The notes beneath the pieces were generated by a model. The model saw only the letters and a program-made list of their open reading frames with translations. It was not told the DNA's origin and made no database searches. DNA of 37,117 bases from Oscillospiraceae bacterium (lineage in GTDB: Bacteria > Bacillota > Clostridia > Oscillospirales > Oscillospiraceae). The first letter of the stretch is position 1; the number at the start of each line of letters is the position of its first letter. The DNA is taken from positions 1 to 37,117 of the forward strand of contig JAGBEA010000022.1 in assembly GCA_017937195.1 (NCBI GenBank), given 5' to 3'. A program made the position numbers and the translations under genes. Below, piece after piece: positions 32,915-37,117 of the stretch.

Positions 32915-33456
32915 GCAGTTTCCGCCAACAAAGCCGCCGCATGGCGCTGTGCGGCGTCCTCGCCGCGCTGGCACTGGTCTTTTTGTGTCTGGGCAGCATC
33001 GTTCCCTTTGCCACCTTCTGCTGCCCCATCCTCGCCATGGTGTGTATGGTTCCCGCGGTAGAGGAGTACGGCGCAAAAACCGCCTTGGTTTTCTATGCCG
33101 CCGTTATGCTGCTGGCGCTGCTGATTGCTCCCGACAAAGAAGTGGCGCTGCTGTACGCATTTTTAGGCTGCTATCCCGCGCTGCGTCCGTGGCTGGAGCG
33201 CCGTATCCGCCAGCCGCTGCTGCGTCTGCTTTTGAAGCTGGCGCTGGGCATTGCCGCCGTAACGGCTATGTACTCCCTCGCCATTTTCGTGCTGGGGATG
33301 ACCGCCCTCGCGGAGGATTATGCCAACGAGGGAACGGTGCTGCTGGTGATCACAGCGGTGCTGGGCTGCGCGGTGTGGGTGCTGTGTGATATGGTGCTGG
33401 CGCGCTTCACGCAGCTATACCGCCACAAGCTGCACGGCAAAATTTTCCGCACTTGA
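32911..33456 (+). CDS. Hydrophobic membrane protein of unknown function
   Basis: The product has 181 residues with about five or six hydrophobic helices (starting near 10, 36, 60, 104 and 140). The N-terminal RRMALCGVLAALALVFLCLG, and then FCCPILAMVCMVPAVEEYG, are the kind of start seen in ECF-transporter S components and related small membrane proteins, but I cannot assign it. It overlaps the phosphatase gene by four bases, so it is made from the same message. It ends in a basic tail (YRHKLHGKIFRT). Confidence 0.75.
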   Translation: MSSFRQQSRRMALCGVLAALALVFLCLGSIVPFATFCCPILAMVCMVPAVEEYGAKTALVFYAAVMLLALLIAPDKEVALLYAFLGCYPALRPWLERRIRQPLLRLLLKLALGIAAVTAMYSLAIFVLGMTALAEDYANEGTVLLVITAVLGCAVWVLCDMVLARFTQLYRHKLHGKIFRT

Positions 33457-33518
33457 ATAATGGCATCTTTGCCGCCGTTTCTGCATACACTGTTGGGTAA
33501 GCAGAGAGGAGGCGGCAT

Positions 33519-33590
33519 ATGGATCCCAAGAAAAATCTGGATGTAGACGATCTGATCTATCAGGACGAATGGCAGGTCAGTCAACGATAA
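33519..33590 (+). CDS. Small ORF of 23 codons with a strong ribosome site
   Basis: The ATG at 33519 follows AGAGGAGG by five to six bases, the best ribosome site in the neighbourhood. The peptide begins MDPKKNLDVDDLIYQDEW and ends VSQR, acidic and without a hydrophobic segment. Its stop at 33588-33590 runs straight into a strong terminator, so it is the last cistron of the 30242-33590 operon. No homologue is recognised. It may be a real small protein or a leader-like peptide; no coding-bias test was possible on 23 codons. Confidence 0.5.
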   Translation: MDPKKNLDVDDLIYQDEWQVSQR

Positions 33591-33623
33591 AAGGAGCCTT
33601 GTGTCACGCACAAGGCTCCTTTT
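33589..33623. terminator. Bidirectional terminator
   Basis: A 15-bp stem (33589-33603 with 33609-33623, AAAAGGAGCCTTGTG arm, TCACG loop) lies between the small ORF and the convergent gene ending at 33638. Confidence 0.9.
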
Positions 33624-33637
33624 TATCGCATATAAAA

Positions 33638-34549
33638 TCAACCCGCACCGGGCAGATCCTTATGTAAAAGCGCAGAGTGTCCACCGGCGATCAGCACCAG
33701 TATAGCAATGATGAAAAGCGAGAAAAACACGCTGTGCCACTTGCCTCTGTCATCCTTCCGCAGCAGCACAATCCTGCCAAAATACCGCCGGTGCGTCTGT
33801 ATGCAGCGCATTCCCTCCATACATATCAGCAGCGCATAGAGAACGCGCAGCATTTCGTTGGTCATAGTCGCGCCGTAGACGCTCCATCCGGCCAGCGCCT
33901 GGGCTGCCAGTGTTACCAAATACATCAGCGTGAACGCCTTGTTCAACCCAAACTGCGGTGTATCGCCGACCTGCTCCCGCAGCTCCTCGTACCACCAGTA
34001 GTTGCGCATCCCCTTTGTCCACTTGCGGATTTCCCCCTCCCGCAGGGTTCTTCGCAGCTCGCTGTGGATATGGCTGCGAAAGACACCGTAAAAGGGCAGC
34101 GCCATCATCAAAAAGATGTAGGTGACAAAATAGTGCGCCACCATATTCTGGCTGATCAGACCGGAAGCCGCCGGGTCATACTGCATCACCAACGAAGTCC
34201 GAAACAGGGTCTGACCCAAGCCCAAAAACAAAACCGTCGGTACAACGCCCCAGCAGGCACGGCGCAGCGCACCTATCAGGGAAGCAAGTCCCATACCCAG
34301 AAACAGCGCTCCCAAAACCGACAGCACGCCCCACGCACCGTTGAGCGCTGCCTTCCACATCGTCAGTATCACATAGACCGCAAGGGGCAGTGCAAACACC
34401 AGCCACTGTAGTCCCGACACCAACAAGTGCAGCCACGGATGATCCGCAGCAAAGAGCTTTTGCCCGTAAAAATCCAGCGCAAAGCGGTTGGGCGGCGACA
34501 TATTTCGCCGGTACTTCATCCGCTTTTTATCTTTTTTCGACAGTTTCAT
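33638..34549 (-). CDS. Multi-pass membrane protein of unknown function
   Basis: The product has 303 residues. A very basic start (KKDKKRMKYRRN) precedes about six hydrophobic segments, near 42-65, 72-95, 99-118, 138-157, 205-230 and 275-292. A Trp/Tyr-rich soluble patch (WTKGMRNYWWYEEL) lies in the middle. No family is recognised. Its ATG overlaps the mnmA stop (ATGA), so it is translated after mnmA from one message. It is followed by the shared terminator at 33589-33623. Confidence 0.75.
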   Translation of the reverse strand: MKLSKKDKKRMKYRRNMSPPNRFALDFYGQKLFAADHPWLHLLVSGLQWLVFALPLAVYVILTMWKAALNGAWGVLSVLGALFLGMGLASLIGALRRACWGVVPTVLFLGLGQTLFRTSLVMQYDPAASGLISQNMVAHYFVTYIFLMMALPFYGVFRSHIHSELRRTLREGEIRKWTKGMRNYWWYEELREQVGDTPQFGLNKAFTLMYLVTLAAQALAGWSVYGATMTNEMLRVLYALLICMEGMRCIQTHRRYFGRIVLLRKDDRGKWHSVFFSLFIIAILVLIAGGHSALLHKDLPGAG

Positions 34550-35592
34550 TCCTGTGTTCCCTCAATCGTTCCGCCGCCGAGGCACACCTCGCCGTCATAG
34601 AGCACCACCGCTTGTCCTGCGGTGATGGCGCGCTGCGGTGTGTCGAACTGAAGGCGCAGCCGTCCGTCCTCCAGCGCCTCCGCCGTGGCGGCAGCCTCGG
34701 TCTGGCTGTAGCGGGTCTTGGCGGTGCAGCGGATGGGCGCATCGGGTACTTCGCCTGCGATCCAGTTGACGCGGCAAGCGGTGAGGGTATCGGCAAACAG
34801 CTGCTCCTCGTCACCTATCAGAATCGTATTGTCCGTGCCGTTTTTGCCCAGCACATATACATGCTTGCCCGCACTGATGCCCAAGCCCTTGCGCTGTCCC
34901 AGTGTATAGCAGGGCAGACCCTTATGGCGACCCAGCACGCGACCCTCCGCGTCCACAAAATCGCCCTCCGTCAGCACCACGCCCCACTCACGCAGAAAAC
35001 GGGTATAGTCGCCGTCGGGAATAAAGCAGATATCCTGACTATCCGACTTGTCAGCGTTGGCAAGACCCGCATCGCGGGCATTCTCGCGGATCTGCGCCTT
35101 GTCGAACTCCCCCACGGGCAGCAGGAGATGCGCCAACTGATGCTGCGTCAGCTGATAGAGCATATAGCTCTGATCCTTGCGATGATCCGCGCCCCGCAGC
35201 AGCTGATATTTTTGGGTTGTTTCGTCATAGCCCACGCGGGCATAGTGTCCCGTGGCCAGATAGTCATACCCCAGCTCCAGCGCCCGATCCAGCAGCAAGC
35301 CGAACTTCAGACAGCGGTTGCAATCAATGCAGGGATTGGGGGTGCGCCCTGCGCAGTATTCGCTGACAAAATGCTCCATCACCTGCGCGCGGAACTGCTG
35401 CGCGCCGTCGATGAGATGAAACTCCATCCCCAGCCGCTCCGCGGCGGCACGGGCATCGGCGGTATCGTTGCCCTCGGGCAGCAGATCCAGCATAGCGCCG
35501 GCGCAGTGATAGCCCTGCCGCTGCAGCAAAAGCGCGGCAGTGCTGCTGTCCACGCCGCCGGACATAGCAATGAGTACTTTCTTTTTGTTCAT
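34546..35592 (-). CDS. mnmA: tRNA 2-thiouridylase MnmA
   Basis: The product has 348 residues. It thiolates U34 of tRNA for Lys, Glu and Gln using sulfur relayed from a cysteine desulfurase. The PP-loop is MSGGVDSS (10-17). The catalytic Cys pair is Cys91 in PNPCIDCNRCLKF (85-97) and Cys189 in DSQDICFIPD (184-193). GHYARV is the tRNA-contact block. Start choice: AAGAGGG is two bases from an ATG at 35595 and five from the ATG at 35592, so 35592 is preferred; a frame extension upstream is not coding. An inverted hairpin separates it from the kinase-like gene. Confidence 0.93.
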   Translation of the reverse strand: MNKKKVLIAMSGGVDSSTAALLLQRQGYHCAGAMLDLLPEGNDTADARAAAERLGMEFHLIDGAQQFRAQVMEHFVSEYCAGRTPNPCIDCNRCLKFGLLLDRALELGYDYLATGHYARVGYDETTQKYQLLRGADHRKDQSYMLYQLTQHQLAHLLLPVGEFDKAQIRENARDAGLANADKSDSQDICFIPDGDYTRFLREWGVVLTEGDFVDAEGRVLGRHKGLPCYTLGQRKGLGISAGKHVYVLGKNGTDNTILIGDEEQLFADTLTACRVNWIAGEVPDAPIRCTAKTRYSQTEAAATAEALEDGRLRLQFDTPQRAITAGQAVVLYDGEVCLGGGTIEGTQE

Positions 35593-35635
35593 CATATCCC
35601 TCTTATATCCGGTTCGTTTCCTTTTCAAACAGCTC

Positions 35636-35657
35636 GACCCCGGCAAATGCCGGGGTC
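35636..35657. terminator. Weak hairpin between mnmA and the kinase-like gene
   Basis: GACCCCGGCA (35636-35645) pairs with TGCCGGGGTC (35648-35657). No T tract follows on the minus strand, so it may attenuate or mark a boundary rather than fully terminate. Confidence 0.45.
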
Positions 35658-35669
35658 TTTGCGAATTTG

Positions 35670-36482
35670 TCAATCAATGTGCCGCGGACGGAACGCGCCG
35701 TAGGGCAGTGCATCCGCCAGCTCCACCAGTACCGTCTGGAAGCCGCCTGCATAGTGGAACGATACATCGCGCACCATATCTCCGGCAGCGCGGCGATCCG
35801 GCAGCGCGGCGGTGACAGTCGTGCCCTCGCCTTCCCGCGACTGCAGCAGCAGCCGTCCGCCGTGACCCTCCGCAATGCGGCGGCACAGCGGCAGACCCAG
35901 ACCCAAGCCGTGGGGCAGGGGATCCATCCGCTGGGGATGGAGATAGCGGTCAAACACCGTCTCCTGCAATTCCTCGCTGATGCCGCAGCCGTTGTCTGCC
36001 ACACTCAGCAAAACTTGTCCTCCGTTTACACGCAGCGAAACGGAGATCTCGCCGCCGCGGGGCGTAAACTTGATGGCATTGGACAGCAGATTCCACACCA
36101 ACCGCTCCAGATGCTCCTTGTGGATGCCAATGGTATGGCGGCTTAGCTGGCAGGTGAAAGTCAGCGCTACACCCGCCTCCTCCGCCAGCGGCTGCGCCTG
36201 ACGGCACAAGCCATCCAGCCACTCCACCAGCTCCACATTCTGCAGCAGAAACGGCGTTGTTTCCAGCAGCATAGGCGCGGCGGAAAGATTGTTCACCACG
36301 CGCAGCAGGCGGTAGTAGCTCTGGTTGATGATGGCCAGATCCCGCTCACCCTCTGTGCCCTCCTCGCCGGTGGGGGCGAGATGCTGCAGCGCCACATGGA
36401 TATTCCCCAGAGACCCGCGCAGCTGCGAGGCCACATTGGGCAATATTTCATTAAGCAGCTTTTCTTCCTTGGGATCTTTCAC
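35670..36482 (-). CDS. Soluble histidine kinase-like protein lacking the phospho-acceptor His
   Basis: The product has 270 residues if it starts at the GTG at 36482, eight bases after AAGGAGG; the ATG at 36503 lies upstream of that site and has none of its own. Residues 10-70 form a helical region like HisKA, but the expected SHELRTPLN box reads ASQLRGSLG, with Ser in place of His. The ATP domain is complete: N box NLLSNAIKFTP (131-141), DNGCGI (163-168) and GLGLGLP (192-198). There is no membrane segment or sensor domain. The C-terminus has an extra 40 residues (PYGAFRPRHID end). It may bind ATP and act as an adaptor or pseudokinase. Confidence 0.85.
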   Translation of the reverse strand: MKDPKEEKLLNEILPNVASQLRGSLGNIHVALQHLAPTGEEGTEGERDLAIINQSYYRLLRVVNNLSAAPMLLETTPFLLQNVELVEWLDGLCRQAQPLAEEAGVALTFTCQLSRHTIGIHKEHLERLVWNLLSNAIKFTPRGGEISVSLRVNGGQVLLSVADNGCGISEELQETVFDRYLHPQRMDPLPHGLGLGLPLCRRIAEGHGGRLLLQSREGEGTTVTAALPDRRAAGDMVRDVSFHYAGGFQTVLVELADALPYGAFRPRHID

Positions 36483-36568
36483 GCGCGGCACCTCCTTGTT
36501 CATAAACTTGCATCATTCCGGGCATAATATCCGCGGCAAAAGAAACCAACATTCCGCGGTCAAGCCAA

Positions 36569-36597
36569 ACTATACCAAAAAATGCGCCAAAATACAA
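36569..36597 (-). promoter_or_regulatory. Promoter of the kinase-like/mnmA unit
   Basis: On the minus strand TTGTAT (36597-36592) is 17 bases before TATAGT (36574-36569), with a TGG extension. Two CCGCGG palindromes (near 36525-36531 and 36554-36559) lie in the leader. No gene was seen in 36504-36747. Confidence 0.65.
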
Positions 36598-36644
36598 GGT
36601 ATTTCGTCTATTTTCGGCAATTCTTAAAATTTTGACAGAAAAGG

Positions 36645-36673
36645 GTTGCTTTTTTGTCCAAACCGCATATAAT
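36645..36673 (+). promoter_or_regulatory. Promoter of gapA
   Basis: TTGCTT (36645-36650) is 17 bases before a perfect TATAAT (36668-36673). A nearby TTGACA (36632-36637) is 30 bases from the -10 box and is not used with it. Confidence 0.7.
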
Positions 36674-36676
36674 ACT

Positions 36677-36693
36677 AAATGTACCATACATTT
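36677..36693. promoter_or_regulatory. Candidate operator at the gapA transcription start
   Basis: AAATGTA (36677-36683) and TACATTT (36687-36693) form a perfect seven-base inverted repeat with a three-base spacer. It covers the expected start point just after TATAAT, a typical place for a repressor site. The protein is unknown. Confidence 0.5.
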
Positions 36694-36747
36694 GATATAT
36701 TCCATTATTGCGAATATACATAAAAATGAGGAAGGAAGATTTTCATC

Positions 36748-37117
36748 ATGAGCATTAAAGTTGCAATTAACGGTTTCGGTCGTATCGGTCGTCTGGCTTT
36801 CCGTCAGATGTTCGGCGCTGAGGGTTACGAAGTCGTCGCTATCAACGACCTGACCTCCCCCGCTATGCTGGCACACCTGCTGAAGTATGACTCCACTCAG
36901 GGCGCATACGTGGCTCCCTTCGGCACTCACACTGTTGAGGCCGGCGAGGATTGCATCGTTGTCGATGGCAAGAAGATCACCATCTATGCCAAGGCCAACG
37001 CTGCTGAGCTGCCCTGGGGCGAGCTGGACGTGGACGTGGTTCTGGAGTGCACCGGTTTCTACACCTCCAAGGCCAAGGCTCAGGCTCACATCGATGCCGG
37101 CGCCAAGAAGGTCGTTA
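36748..37117 (+). CDS. gapA: Glyceraldehyde-3-phosphate dehydrogenase, N-terminal part (3' end outside window)
   Basis: The first 123 codons are present. The start is the ATG at 36748, after GAGGAAGGAAG. The Rossmann motif [13 protein letters not shown] is followed by [19 protein letters not shown] and [18 protein letters not shown], as in GapA. The catalytic Cys lies beyond the window. Whether it prefers NAD or NADP cannot be told from what is here, though INDL after the second strand is NAD-type. It has its own promoter and a candidate operator. Confidence 0.96.
   Translation, partial: MSIKVAINGFGRIGRLAFRQMFGAEGYEVVAINDLTSPAMLAHLLKYDSTQGAYVAPFGTHTVEAGEDCIVVDGKKITIYAKANAAELPWGELDVDVVLECTGFYTSKAKAQAHIDAGAKKVV

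Noticed and set aside
36632-36637. Perfect TTGACA as the gapA -35 box
   Set aside because: It is 30 bases from the TATAAT; TTGCTT at 36645 has the right 17-base spacing.

Overview
The window looks like chromosomal DNA of a gut-type low-GC-phylum (Bacillota, class Clostridia) anaerobe, most likely an Oscillospiraceae-like organism. The reasons are the GC-rich but clostridial gene content: CWB2 wall-anchored proteins, dockerin and cohesin modules, an OmpR/kinase pair, a ferredoxin-like aldo/keto reductase, strong AGGAGG ribosome sites and U-tract terminators after almost every gene. The taxon is inferred from gene families and was not checked by search. No rRNA, tRNA, CRISPR array, transposase or phage cluster was seen.

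Layout. 1-2760: end of one CWB2 cell-wall protein and a complete paralogue, each with its own terminator. 2768-3041: a scar carrying the remains of a sugar kinase (minus) and an AraC regulator (plus). 3134-3988: a single-pass membrane protein. 4046-6807 (minus): a compact ATP-grasp ligase plus two alpha/beta-hydrolases. 6976-8664 (plus): an ATC-hydrolase-like protein and an aldo/keto reductase with two [4Fe-4S] motifs. 8706-13509 (minus): D-cysteine desulfhydrase-like enzyme, lysA, a DAACS symporter and dapF. 13792-15603 (minus): a sigma-54 enhancer-binding protein; a well-spaced sigma-54 promoter lies between it and dapF. 15764-18322 (plus): an ATPase/permease/lipoprotein importer of the SsuABC/TauABC/ThiXYZ type. 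18373-20055 (minus): a membrane-anchored glycoside-hydrolase-like protein. 20263-24306 (plus): a secreted lysozyme-like protein ending in a dockerin, followed 18 bases later by a membrane-anchored cohesin protein. 24348-26320 (minus): truA, a nitroreductase and a LysE-type exporter. 26423-30151 (plus): ROK glucokinase, an ECF sigma factor with its membrane regulator, and a DUF4340-like lipoprotein. 30242-33590 (plus): response regulator, histidine kinase, inositol-monophosphatase-family enzyme, a membrane protein and a 23-residue small ORF. 33638-36482 (minus): membrane protein, mnmA and a kinase-like protein lacking the phospho-acceptor histidine. 36748-end: the start of gapA.

How genes may work together. 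The most interesting unit is 20263-24306. A wall-cleaving domain resembling the VgrG3 C-terminal lysozyme is joined to ricin-like and InlB-type modules and a dockerin. The next gene makes a cohesin that is tethered to the membrane and has a long acidic, probably cytoplasmic tail. This reads as a two-component surface complex in which the hydrolase is docked onto its own anchor. The second notable unit is the sigma-54 activator next to a sigma-54 promoter that should drive dapF and the DAACS symporter, placing amino-acid epimerisation and transport under a dedicated activator. The third is the ATP-grasp/two-esterase operon, whose product is unknown.
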